This document shows positions 42,962 to 51,537 of a stretch of 64,000 nucleotides of DNA, in pieces; position 1 is the stretch's first letter; each line of letters starts with the position of its first letter. The stretch spans positions 3,286,001-3,350,000 of the forward strand of contig OZ252261.1 in the NCBI GenBank assembly GCA_965249955.1. Reading direction: 5' to 3'. The DNA comes from SB11 sp965249955. Its GTDB lineage: Bacteria; Bacteroidota; Bacteroidia; UBA8524. The position numbers and the translations under genes were made by a program. The notes under the pieces were generated by a model. It was given only the letters and a program-made list of their open reading frames with translations. It did not search any database and was not told the DNA's origin.

Positions 42962-43906
42962 TTAAGTTGATTTTGTGGAAACTTTTAACATAGTACTTTG
43001 CGGGTTTGCGACCATAGTTCCGTGAACCATAGTGATATCAATTTTCCCGAGCATCAACCCTGCCCATCCCACTTGATTTATAATTACATCTTTGCCATCT
43101 AAATTTTTTAGTAAAGTAGGTTTTTCCATAAATGTATGAGTGTGTCCTCCTAAAATAATGTCTATATTTTTAGACTGTTGAGCAAGCAACTCATCCGACA
43201 CTTTATCACCCCCATATTTATACCCTATATGGGATAGCAATATTACAACATCGCAGCCTTTATTGTGCTTTAAAAATTGAGCATTTTTATTGGCTGCTTC
43301 AATGGGGTTAGTGTACTTCAAGCCTTGCCATAAGTCGGTTGGCACTAGCCCTTGTAAATCAATACCTACGGCAGTTACTCCAACTTTTATATTTCCTTTT
43401 TTAAATACTTTATACGGCTTAAAAGTATCTTTCAACACTGTGTGGGAAAAATCGTAGTTGGCATTCAAGATGTCGAATTTTGCATGATGAAGTTGTTTTT
43501 TTAAACCTTCAATTCCTCCATCAAAATCATGGTTGCCCAAAGTAGAACAATCGTACCCCATTTCGCTCATTAGTTTAAATTCTAACTCGCCACCATAAAA
43601 ATTATAGTAGGGTGTTCCCTGAAACATATCGCCGCTATCTAGCAGCAATACATTTTCGTTTTCGCTCCGTATTTGTTTTATCAGTTGGGCACGATAAGCC
43701 GCTCCGCCCATGCCTTCATATTTGCCTCCATCCATAGGGAAGGGCTCTATACGGCTGTGCCAATCGTTAGTGTGTAGTATGGTAAGTGTATCTAAATCAT
43801 CGCTTTTGGCAATACTTTGCAGCGGAAAATTGCTTAGTGCCAATGCCATGCTTGCACCCAAAGTGGTTTTTATAAACTGCTTTCTATTGTATGGTGATGC
43901 GCTCAT
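42962..43906 (-). CDS. 5'-nucleotidase N-terminal (metallophosphatase) half
   Basis: 314 residues with a Tat-like start (RKQFIKTTLGASMALALSNFPLQS). Calcineurin-type metal motifs in order: LHTNDWHSR, LLDSGDMFQG, TLGNHDFD, LLSHIGYKYG and GGHTHTF. This is the catalytic half of UshA/YfkN-type nucleotidases. The C-terminal half is a separate gene just upstream; the two overlap by 23 bases and are translationally coupled. Periplasmic; probably releases phosphate from nucleotides. Confidence 0.9.
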   Translation of the reverse strand: MSASPYNRKQFIKTTLGASMALALSNFPLQSIAKSDDLDTLTILHTNDWHSRIEPFPMDGGKYEGMGGAAYRAQLIKQIRSENENVLLLDSGDMFQGTPYYNFYGGELEFKLMSEMGYDCSTLGNHDFDGGIEGLKKQLHHAKFDILNANYDFSHTVLKDTFKPYKVFKKGNIKVGVTAVGIDLQGLVPTDLWQGLKYTNPIEAANKNAQFLKHNKGCDVVILLSHIGYKYGGDKVSDELLAQQSKNIDIILGGHTHTFMEKPTLLKNLDGKDVIINQVGWAGLMLGKIDITMVHGTMVANPQSTMLKVSTKST

Positions 43907-44669
43907 CGGCTTTGGGGTTTAATGGTACATCGGTTTTCCATAATTTTTGTATGTGTTCCATAATCATATTACGTATGGGTATGGAAACTGTATATGTTTC
44001 TAACACATTTTCGCCCAACATAGTATAGCCATCGCCACCGTTAAACAAAAAATCGTTTGTGCATAGTATATACTCTTTGCTAAAATCTATTGGTGTGCTA
44101 TTATAGTTGGCAGCTAGTAATTTCCCCTCAGTAGAAATAACCATTTTAAAGCCAGATATGGCTTCACCTCCCTTGGCGGCTATTTTTTCTAATACTTTTT
44201 TAAAGGTTTCGCCATTTACTTTAGCAGCTATTACCATATTATCAAAAGGCAAAAGCTCAAACAAGTTTCTTTTGGTTATATCGCCTTGCGGAAGCGAGGG
44301 CATACGTATGCCGGAAATGTTGGTAAAAGCAAAATCAACATCTTTACCTATTAGTTTTGATGTTTCATCTTTCATCACATCGGCAATGTAATTGCCCAAT
44401 GTGCCGTTAGGTCTTGTGTTGATAAGTGATACTTCGGCATGCCCAATTACCTCATTCATTTGCGAATCAAGCTTTGCCTTATAGGGTGCTATAATTGATA
44501 ATATAACACTATCGGGTAGCAATACACTGTCAGTAGCCAGTATACGAGTATTGGTAGTTTGGGTTTGGGCAATACTATACTGTTTGCTACGGCAACTGCC
44601 TAACAAAACAAGTAATAGTAGTATTATGTAGGTGAATTGGTTTTTCAAAACGGACTGCAAAGAAGGCAC
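43884..44669 (-). CDS. 5'-nucleotidase C-terminal half, lipoprotein
   Basis: 261 residues with lipoprotein signal (lipidated Cys26 in LLGSC). Substrate-binding 5'-nucleotidase C-terminal domain: GTLGNYIADVMK, FTNISGIRMPSLPQGDITKRNLFELLPFDN, and NDFLFNGGDGYTML. In one-chain UshA this part follows the catalytic part; here it is encoded first. The two products probably pair at the membrane. Confidence 0.9.
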   Translation of the reverse strand: MPSLQSVLKNQFTYIILLLLVLLGSCRSKQYSIAQTQTTNTRILATDSVLLPDSVILSIIAPYKAKLDSQMNEVIGHAEVSLINTRPNGTLGNYIADVMKDETSKLIGKDVDFAFTNISGIRMPSLPQGDITKRNLFELLPFDNMVIAAKVNGETFKKVLEKIAAKGGEAISGFKMVISTEGKLLAANYNSTPIDFSKEYILCTNDFLFNGGDGYTMLGENVLETYTVSIPIRNMIMEHIQKLWKTDVPLNPKADERITIQ

Positions 44670-44789
44670 AAAAACTTTTTTTGTGGGTTAAAAAAACGTT
44701 AGGATGTTACAAAAAATTCTATCTGTTTGTAAGCCTTTACGATAAATTTAAAAATACGTCTTTTTTGCGAGATTAGGGTTAAGAAATTG

Positions 44790-44798
44790 TGTGGATAA
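44790..44798. promoter_or_regulatory. single perfect DnaA box
   Basis: TGTGGATAA (complement TTATCCACA) in the 181-base gap between the nucleotidase pair and the sorting-domain gene. Only one box seen, so more likely a DnaA regulatory site or chance than an origin. Confidence 0.35.
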
Positions 44799-44850
44799 CA
44801 TAAGTTTCTGCAAATAATTTTAGATAAATTAGTACTACTAATGGAATAGT

Positions 44851-45222
44851 TTACCGTATTAAAGTAATATTTCCTTTTTTTACTACTACTCCATTTGCTT
44901 CAATCTTCACAAAATAAACACCATTTTCATAAGCCTGTTTGGTTTTAGCATCTAGCCCGTCCCAACAGTCGTTGCTGTTTTCAGTTTCCCACAACACATT
45001 TCCCCAACGATTAAATACTTGTATTTTGGCTTTTACTTTTTTTTGCGCTGATGAAAAACAAGCTACATCATTACTTCCATCACCATTAGGGGTAAAAGAG
45101 TTGGGTATTGTAAAGTCTTCATTCGTAGCTGTATTTGTATCATCACTATTTGTAGTTTTTGAGGTTTTACAGGCAGATAGTATGCCTATACAAAGTGAAA
45201 TTAATACGAGTATTTTTTTCAT
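44851..45222 (-). CDS. lipoprotein consisting only of a T9SS type B sorting domain
   Basis: 123 residues. Lipoprotein signal (Cys18 in LSAC), a 20-residue Thr/Asn-rich linker, then a complete gliding-type C-terminal domain: IPNSFTPNGDGSNDVACF, KIQVFNRWGNVLWET, NDCWDGLDAKTK, NGVYFVKIEANG. No cargo domain. It follows the 1024-residue T9SS protein by five bases in one transcript. Confidence 0.85.
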   Translation of the reverse strand: MKKILVLISLCIGILSACKTSKTTNSDDTNTATNEDFTIPNSFTPNGDGSNDVACFSSAQKKVKAKIQVFNRWGNVLWETENSNDCWDGLDAKTKQAYENGVYFVKIEANGVVVKKGNITLIR

Positions 45223-45227
45223 TGTTT

Positions 45228-48200
45228 TTATCTTATAAGTGTTACCGTACCCGAATAGTCTAGTTTATCTCCTTTAAGACGTTCGAGTTGTGCAACAACA
45301 AAATATACTCCGGCAGGTAAGAGGCTGCCGTTTTTATAGTGCGTGCCATCCCAGCAGGCATTGGTTTCTTTGGTTTTCCAAACCAACTCGCCCCAGCGGT
45401 TAAAAATTTCAACCTCTATTTTATCACAATCAACCAATAGCCCTTTAAACGTGTAGCAGTCGTTTAGTCCGTTTACATCTTTAGGCGTAAATACATTAGG
45501 AAAACTCCATTCGCTATTACTATAATCTTTTAGAGTAATGGTTTTGGTTAAGCTGTCTTCACAAATAGTACCGGGGTTGGTTATTAATGTTACACTATGC
45601 GTACCTGATGAAGGGAACGTGTGTTTTGGCTCTTTTGCTGTGCTTGTAGTGCCATCGCCAAATCGCCATAAAAAGCCCAGTCCATTACCAGCCTTACTTA
45701 TAAATGTAGCCTTGGTGGTTTCGCAATCTTCCTGAGAGTAATCAAAATCAGGGACTTGCTTATCTATTACTTCAACTGTTCTAAAAAAGCTATCAGCAAA
45801 GTTGCACGAGTTGGGGTTGCGGATTATTTGTTTTATACGGTATATACCCGGTTTGGTATAGTTGTGTGAGGGGTTTTGTGTGGTATCGGTGGTGCCGTCG
45901 CCAAAATCCCAAAAGTAGTTTAGGGCATTATAGCTTTTATCAAACACTTGCACATTCATTGGTGTGCAACCCAAAATTGGGTTTACATCAAATTTAGCAT
46001 CAACAGAATAAGATATTTGAAAATCAAGTTTTAATGATGTGTTGCTACAACGTGGGCTTAGGTTGGTTTCGTAGGCCGCACCTGTGGTGGTGGCTATATC
46101 GCTAACAAAATTGCTGGCACTGCGGTTGGTTGGGCAACTGCCACAAATACTTTGGTATATCACCCCTCGTTTATCAAATCGGCTAGTTCCACCGTCCACA
46201 TGGTCGTCGGTTTGTGTCCCACCAAAAAATGTAGCGTACAATAGGTTTTGTGCACCCGGGGTAAGCACTGCAATCCAAAAATCTTGTCCGTCAGTCGTCG
46301 CCTGTATAGCAGGAGGACTATTGGTCACGGGTAGTCCGTTGGTAGAGCCGGCATGAAGGGCAACATTAGCGCCCCACCCTGATACGTATATATTATCACA
46401 ATTATCAACCAAAAAGGCAGTTAACGATATATCAGGATTGCCAATGCGGTTACCTATTGTGGTGTTTAACAGCAGTGTGTCAAGCTCTGTACCTAGTTTA
46501 GCAATAAACTGACCTCTATTGGGCATACCGTAGCCTGCATTTACAATAGGTATATTTCCTTCGGTTTGTCCTGCTGCGTATATATTGTTTTCACGATCAA
46601 CCTCAACAAAATATACTTGGTCGTAGCCGGCACTACCATAATAGGTAAGGTGCTTAAGTGCATTATTGTTTGCCGCGTTGTAAACAGCAATAAAACCATC
46701 AGCACTTCCACCTAAATATTTGGGATGTAATGCGTTGGTTGTAGTAGGTAAATTGTCGCTAGTAGTTCCACCCCCTACTATTATATCATCGTTATCATCA
46801 ACTTTTATTGAGTATAAAGCATCGTTGCCTTTCCCACCCATAAAGGTGCTCCAAAGTAAATTTTCAAGCGTGCTGTCCAACGAAAATACCACGCCATCAA
46901 ATCCTACATTTTTAGTGCTTTGGCTAGCCATTTTTGTAGGAAAATGTTTCGATTCAGTACAAGATGCTACCAAAATATTTCCCTTTATATCAACCAAAAC
47001 ATCGCCCCTAAAATCATCGGCAAAGTTGTACACTAAAGGACTTCCGTTTACTCCATCATTAGCACTGTCTCCCAAATATGTAGAACCTAAAAGTTTTGTG
47101 CCATTGACATTAAATTTTACCAATACAATGTCAGCATTCCCATTTCCATTGGATTTGGTGGTATCGTAACAGTTTTTTAGAACAGGAAAGTTGGTAGAGT
47201 ATGTACTGCCCAACATCACCAATCTATCGTACTCATCTACTATAAGGCTATGGGGGTAATCATTATCTGTACCGCCAAGGTAGGTAGCATACAGCAAAAT
47301 TTTACCGCTTGAATCGTATTTGCTTATAGCTATATCACAGGGGAAACCACTATATGGGCCATTATCAGATCCTGTCCCTGCGTATGTTTGCTGAAAAGCA
47401 CCTGCCGTAGTAGGGTATTTGCCATTGGGCAATAGTGTTGGTTCTGATACGTTACCCCCTGCATATAAATTGCCATGCGAATCGTAGGTGGCGGTAAATC
47501 CAAAATTATCGGCAGTAGAGCCACTATAGGTTACAAATACCAATACCGGATCTATCACTAAAGGATAACTCTTATTATAAGTTTCTACCTCAAAACCCAA
47601 AACACCGTTTTTTAGGGTGTAATTACACTTAACGTTTACTTTCTTTTTGCCTATATATTGGTAGGCTTCAGGTATGTTTTCTATTAAGGTATTTACCGAT
47701 GTTTTTACAACCAGTTTACCCTCGTGCAGCAAAATGGCTTCTTGACCTGTATACTTTAGCTGTATGGTATTGATGTTGGTATTTGGTGCAACAATAAAAT
47801 CGTACTTTAACCCAGCGGGTGAGTTGTACAGTTTCATATCTACACCCGCCCAAATATTGTTTAGTTGTAATTGGTAATAGCCCTTTACATGAGTAGCCCA
47901 TCGCTCGGCATTGTTGCCTAAATAATAATTGTAATACGGTGCTGATGGCGATGCGGGAGTGATAACGCTTTGCTTTGTAGAGTTTACAAAATCAACCTTT
48001 AATATATGGTAGTTGTAGCCTTTAGGAATATTAGTAGTATCACCGTGCCTAAGGTTATGCGCTATTTTGCCAAAGGCATCATCGTCATAAAAAAACCAGT
48101 TAAAACCACCTTGTTCCAAATGTAGGTAGCCTGCGGGCACTTTTGCCCTATACAATATCCTATCATCCCACTGTCCTTTGTTTTCAATAAACTCGTATTG

Positions 48201-48302
48201 AGCAAATAGGGAAGGGGTGCAGCACAATAGCGCGATAAAAAATAATATGTGTTGTAGTACCTTGTGCAATATTGGTGTGTTTATAAAGCAGACCTGTGGC
48301 AC
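45228..48302 (-). CDS. T9SS-secreted SBBP/PKD protein, type B sorting domain
   Basis: 1024 residues. A signal sequence (about 16-35, ending SLFAQ) is followed by FIENKGQWDDRILYRA, the DUF7948-type start of such proteins. Residues about 260-760 hold SBBP-type beta-propeller repeats (YLGGTDNDYPHSLIVDEYD and similar). Two PKD domains (FWDFGDGTTDTTQNP and FLWRFGDGTTS) and a C-terminal type B sorting domain (FPNVFTPKDVNGLNDCY, IFNRWGELVWKT) end the chain. GTG at 48302 opens the frame; a TTG 11 codons later is an alternative. Likely surface-attached. Confidence 0.9.
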   Translation of the reverse strand: MPQVCFINTPILHKVLQHILFFIALLCCTPSLFAQYEFIENKGQWDDRILYRAKVPAGYLHLEQGGFNWFFYDDDAFGKIAHNLRHGDTTNIPKGYNYHILKVDFVNSTKQSVITPASPSAPYYNYYLGNNAERWATHVKGYYQLQLNNIWAGVDMKLYNSPAGLKYDFIVAPNTNINTIQLKYTGQEAILLHEGKLVVKTSVNTLIENIPEAYQYIGKKKVNVKCNYTLKNGVLGFEVETYNKSYPLVIDPVLVFVTYSGSTADNFGFTATYDSHGNLYAGGNVSEPTLLPNGKYPTTAGAFQQTYAGTGSDNGPYSGFPCDIAISKYDSSGKILLYATYLGGTDNDYPHSLIVDEYDRLVMLGSTYSTNFPVLKNCYDTTKSNGNGNADIVLVKFNVNGTKLLGSTYLGDSANDGVNGSPLVYNFADDFRGDVLVDIKGNILVASCTESKHFPTKMASQSTKNVGFDGVVFSLDSTLENLLWSTFMGGKGNDALYSIKVDDNDDIIVGGGTTSDNLPTTTNALHPKYLGGSADGFIAVYNAANNNALKHLTYYGSAGYDQVYFVEVDRENNIYAAGQTEGNIPIVNAGYGMPNRGQFIAKLGTELDTLLLNTTIGNRIGNPDISLTAFLVDNCDNIYVSGWGANVALHAGSTNGLPVTNSPPAIQATTDGQDFWIAVLTPGAQNLLYATFFGGTQTDDHVDGGTSRFDKRGVIYQSICGSCPTNRSASNFVSDIATTTGAAYETNLSPRCSNTSLKLDFQISYSVDAKFDVNPILGCTPMNVQVFDKSYNALNYFWDFGDGTTDTTQNPSHNYTKPGIYRIKQIIRNPNSCNFADSFFRTVEVIDKQVPDFDYSQEDCETTKATFISKAGNGLGFLWRFGDGTTSTAKEPKHTFPSSGTHSVTLITNPGTICEDSLTKTITLKDYSNSEWSFPNVFTPKDVNGLNDCYTFKGLLVDCDKIEVEIFNRWGELVWKTKETNACWDGTHYKNGSLLPAGVYFVVAQLERLKGDKLDYSGTVTLIR

Positions 48303-48444
48303 GCGTTAAATGTTGCCCACAAACACAAATATAAGTTATTGCACTACAAAGCCATTTTGCGTTACCCACAAAAAATACAAGTGTATACTATTTAGAAGGG
48401 TAAACCTGTATTGATTTATATATAATGATTTTAGCAAATGGGGT

Positions 48445-48452
48445 TATCTTCG
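48445..48452 (+). promoter_or_regulatory. candidate -7 element of lysS
   Basis: TATCTTCG followed by CGCA, the same as before lysA. Transcript start would be near 48460, giving a leader of under 20 bases. Confidence 0.4.
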
Positions 48453-48476
48453 CGCAAATTTTTTTACAAGTAGTAA

Positions 48477-50183
48477 ATGGAACTGAACGAACAGGAGATA
48501 ATCCGCAGACAGAAACTTGACCAATTGCGCGAATTGGGTATAAACCCATATCCCGCAGAACTTTTTGAAGTAAACGCTACATCGGCCGATATTTTGGCCA
48601 ACTATACCGACGAGAAGGCGGACGAATATAAACAGGTGCAACTTGCAGGCCGTGTGATGATGGTGCGCGATATGGGCAAGGCTGCTTTTGCAGTATTGCA
48701 AGACAGTAAGGGAAAGATACAAGCATACATAAACCGTGATGCTATTTGCCCCGATGAAGACAAAACATTGTACAACCGTGTATTTAAAAAACTGGTTGAT
48801 ATTGGTGATATAATAGGTGTAACAGGATATGTGTTTACCACCAAAACAGGGGAGATAAGCATACACGTTACCGAGTTTAAGTTTTTGAGTAAAGCCGTTA
48901 AGCCTTTACCGGTTGCCAAAGAAAAAGACGGTGAGGTATACGATGCTTTTAACGACCCTGAATTGCGCTACCGCCAACGCTATGTTGATTTGATAGTAAA
49001 CCCTCACGTAAAAGAGGCGTTTACCAAACGATCGATATTGATGAAAACCATGCGCGATTATTTTAACGATAAAGGCTATATGGAGGTTGAGACCCCCATT
49101 TTGCAGCCTATACACGGTGGTGCGGCGGCTCGTCCGTTTAAAACACACCACAACGCGCTAGATATGCCTTTGTATTTGCGTATAGCTAACGAGTTGTACC
49201 TAAAACGCCTTATTGTGGGTGGATACGATGGTGTGTACGAGTTTGCAAAAGATTTCCGTAACGAGGGAATGGATAGAACCCACAATCCTGAGTTTACGGT
49301 GATGGAGCTGTATGTGGCTTATAAAGACTACTACTGGATGATGGATTTGGTAGAGGAGATAGTAGAAAAAATAGCCATTGCCCTGCACGGAAGTACCAAA
49401 GTGAAAAATGGTGAAAACATTATTGATTTTCAACGCCCTTGGAAACGCTATACTATGTATGGTGCTATAAAAGAGTTTACGGGTATTGATGTGAGCGAGA
49501 TGGATGAGGCCGAAATGGCTGAAACAGCCAAGAAATTGGGTGTTGCTGTTGATAGCACTATGGGACGTGCAAAACTGATTGACGAGATTTTTGGTGAAAC
49601 TGCCGAGCCTAAACTTATACAGCCTACGTTTATAATGGATTACCCTGTTGAGATGTCGCCATTGGCAAAAAGCCACCGTACCGAAAAAGGTTTAGTAGAG
49701 CGTTTTGAGGCGATATGCAACGGTAAAGAAATTTGCAATAGCTTTAGCGAGCTGAACGACCCTATTGACCAACGCCAACGTTTTGAAGACCAATTGGAAC
49801 TAGGCAAACGTGGTGATGCAGAAGCAATGGTGTTGGACGAAGATTTTCTTCGCGCACTTGAGTACGGTATGCCGCCAACAGCAGGTTTGGGTATTGGTAT
49901 TGATAGGCTGACGATGATAATGACCGACTCTAAATCGATACAAGATGTGTTGTTTTTCCCTCAAATGCGCCCTGAGAAGAAAGAAGATACTATTGTGCTA
50001 AACGATGAAGAAACTTTAGTGATGGACATTTTAAAGAAAACCGAAAAAATGCTTTTAGCCGACCTTAAGGAAGCATCGGGCTTGAGCGGTAAAAAATGGG
50101 ATGCCTCGATTAAATTTCTTACCAAAAACAACTTGGCCAAAGTAACCAAAGTTGATGATGTTTTAGAGGTAGCAGTAGTATAA
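48477..50183 (+). CDS. lysS: lysyl-tRNA synthetase, class II
   Basis: 568 residues. N-terminal OB-fold anticodon domain (VQLAGRVMMVRDMGKAAF near 54-71) and class II core with motif 2 (FRNEGMDRTHNPEFT) and motif 3 (GLGIGIDRLTMIMTD). After the usual end (DVLFFPQMRPEKK) there is an extra C-terminal region of about 65 residues (MDILKKTEKMLLADLKEASGL) that looks like a winged helix, a known Bacteroidota extension. Ends in a strong terminator. Confidence 0.97.
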   Translation: MELNEQEIIRRQKLDQLRELGINPYPAELFEVNATSADILANYTDEKADEYKQVQLAGRVMMVRDMGKAAFAVLQDSKGKIQAYINRDAICPDEDKTLYNRVFKKLVDIGDIIGVTGYVFTTKTGEISIHVTEFKFLSKAVKPLPVAKEKDGEVYDAFNDPELRYRQRYVDLIVNPHVKEAFTKRSILMKTMRDYFNDKGYMEVETPILQPIHGGAAARPFKTHHNALDMPLYLRIANELYLKRLIVGGYDGVYEFAKDFRNEGMDRTHNPEFTVMELYVAYKDYYWMMDLVEEIVEKIAIALHGSTKVKNGENIIDFQRPWKRYTMYGAIKEFTGIDVSEMDEAEMAETAKKLGVAVDSTMGRAKLIDEIFGETAEPKLIQPTFIMDYPVEMSPLAKSHRTEKGLVERFEAICNGKEICNSFSELNDPIDQRQRFEDQLELGKRGDAEAMVLDEDFLRALEYGMPPTAGLGIGIDRLTMIMTDSKSIQDVLFFPQMRPEKKEDTIVLNDEETLVMDILKKTEKMLLADLKEASGLSGKKWDASIKFLTKNNLAKVTKVDDVLEVAVV

Positions 50184-50210
50184 ACCACATTTATAAACCA
50201 ATGCAAAAAT

Positions 50211-50247
50211 GGGAGTGCAGAACTGCACTCCCTTTTTTGTTTTTTTC
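50211..50247 (+). terminator. lysS terminator
   Basis: GGGAGTGCAG (50211-50220) and CTGCACTCCC (50223-50232) followed by a long T run. Confidence 0.92.
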
Positions 50248-50259
50248 CAACGGCAAAAA

Positions 50260-50351
50260 GTCATGCTGATCCCGAAGGCTTTCGGGACAGCATCTTGCTC
50301 TGCATTTTATATAAATTGGGCAACGAGACCCTGAAATAAATTCAGGGTGAC
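50260..50351. repeat. paired-hairpin repeat, complete copy
   Basis: GTCATGCTGATCCCGAAGG..TTTCGGGACAGCATC then GAGACCCTGAA..TTCAGGGTGAC. Same family as 28476-28556. Confidence 0.8.
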
Positions 50352-50394
50352 TAAAGAAAGTAAACAGTTTTGCTAAAATTTGCCCTTCTCGTCA
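50349..50394. repeat. 46-bp direct repeat left of the GIY-YIG gene
   Basis: Starts GACTAAAGAAAGTAAACAG and ends CTCGTCA. Matches 50777-50822 at 42 of 46 positions. Confidence 0.85.
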
Positions 50395-50420
50395 TGCTGA
50401 ATTTAGTTCAGCATCTCATT
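50390..50420. repeat. half of a paired-hairpin repeat
   Basis: GTCATGCTGAA..TTCAGCATCTCA. Confidence 0.75.
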
Positions 50421-50446
50421 GCTCAAAACCCAAAGCAAATTCAACA

Positions 50447-50737
50447 CTAAAATAACTCATCATACAAATCAACAAAATGAGGATTATGCTCACGTATCAA
50501 GTTCATTTTCCAATCTCGACGCCAATTTTTTAGTTGCTTTTCACGCTGTATAGCAGTATTCATGCTAAACAACTGTTCATAATATACCAAATGGGTTAAA
50601 AAGTACTTTGAAGTGAACGTGCTCCCAATTCCATTCTTATGTTGAGCAATTCTATTTTTTAAATCAGCCGTAACACCAACATATAAGGTTGTACAAAGCC
50701 TATTAGACATTATATAAACATAGCCGTTTTTTAACAC
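50447..50737 (-). CDS. GIY-YIG domain protein in a repeat-bounded cassette
   Basis: About 96 residues from a GTG at 50735-50737, just before NGYVYIMSNRLCTTLYVGVT, the GIY-YIG motif; a catalytic-type Arg follows in LKNRIAQHKNG, and EREKQLKNWRR near the C-terminus. The frame stays open to 50803, but the extra N-terminal codons are the hairpin repeat read as protein. Members of this small UvrC-like family (COG2827) are common and of uncertain role. 46-bp direct repeats bracket the gene. Confidence 0.8.
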   Translation of the reverse strand: MLKNGYVYIMSNRLCTTLYVGVTADLKNRIAQHKNGIGSTFTSKYFLTHLVYYEQLFSMNTAIQREKQLKNWRRDWKMNLIREHNPHFVDLYDELF

Positions 50738-50746
50738 TGTTTTTTG

Positions 50747-50779
50747 AATATTGAGATGTCGAAATAAATTCGACATGAC
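50747..50779. repeat. half of a paired-hairpin repeat
   Basis: GAGATGTCGAA..TTCGACATGAC. The stem differs from that at 50325-50350 (CCCTGAA/TTCAGGG) but the loop ATAAA and flanks agree, so both arms changed together. Confidence 0.75.
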
Positions 50780-50822
50780 TAAAGAAAGTAAACAGTTTTG
50801 CAAAAACTTGTCCTTTTCGTCA
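50777..50822. repeat. 46-bp direct repeat right of the GIY-YIG gene
   Basis: Second copy of 50349-50394. Confidence 0.85.
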
Positions 50823-50850
50823 CCCTGAACTTGTTTCAGGGTCTCGCTCT
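50818..50850. repeat. half of a paired-hairpin repeat
   Basis: CGTCACCCTGAAC..GTTTCAGGGTCTCG. Confidence 0.75.
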
Positions 50851-50895
50851 ATATTAACGATTATAAGATAGAAAATAAGGAACGAGGCTGAATAT

Positions 50896-51537
50896 TTACT
50901 TCACTAAATTGAAGTTTTCATGCACTAACCAATATTTCATAAACTCGGCATCACCTATGTTGTATTGGGTCGAAGTGCCAACAGCCGTTTTATAATCTAT
51001 ATTGTATGTTTTACCTTTTATGCTGTCGTCAATATTTAGTTTTCCTCCAAAATCAATAATGCCATTAAAAGTTTTAGCAATTTTTAATGCTAATATACCC
51101 AACAGTTTATACGATTCAAAGTCATTAGTCATTGCCATTAATAAAATGTAAGTATTGGGTCTAAAATTAGTTTTAATTTCTATTTGATCTAATTCTTGGG
51201 TGTCGTATTCCGATTCGTCGCTATCCATGTCTATTATATCAAAACTAAATGGCTTTTGTTCACTCATACCATAAGAAGCAGAACTTGAGCTCATATAAAA
51301 GTCTTTACCTTCTCTTTCCTCAGATAGTTCATCAATCAGCACGTATAATTTTTGAATATTAGTAGTAGAAAATCCCTTCAATAATACTGATAAAGTAGGT
51401 CCTGCCATTTGTTCAATGCTAAATGACAAATGCTTACCCTGCCACCAACCTACTATACTTATTTCGGTATTCAATGGGCGATAAGCCGGTGATGCGTTTA
51501 AAAGTTCCTCTAAAGGCCTTAGGGTCGGTATAGCCAA
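50896..51537 (-). CDS. unknown 213-residue protein overlapping the AraC-type gene
   Basis: Cytoplasmic, no signal or membrane segment. The ATG at 51537 makes the gene overlap the end of the regulator gene by 104 bases. Codons from about residue 29 (SIVGWWQGKHLSFSIEQMAG) look like real protein, so a later TTG at 51429 or ATG at 51408 is possible. The middle is Ser/Asp-rich (SSSSASYG, MDSDESEYD). No family recognised; the regulator is upstream on the same strand. Confidence 0.6.
   Translation of the reverse strand: MAIPTLRPLEELLNASPAYRPLNTEISIVGWWQGKHLSFSIEQMAGPTLSVLLKGFSTTNIQKLYVLIDELSEEREGKDFYMSSSSASYGMSEQKPFSFDIIDMDSDESEYDTQELDQIEIKTNFRPNTYILLMAMTNDFESYKLLGILALKIAKTFNGIIDFGGKLNIDDSIKGKTYNIDYKTAVGTSTQYNIGDAEFMKYWLVHENFNLVK

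Noticed and set aside
49200..49676. Long minus-strand open frames within lysS
   Set aside because: Shadow frames of a well-conserved aminoacyl-tRNA synthetase gene.
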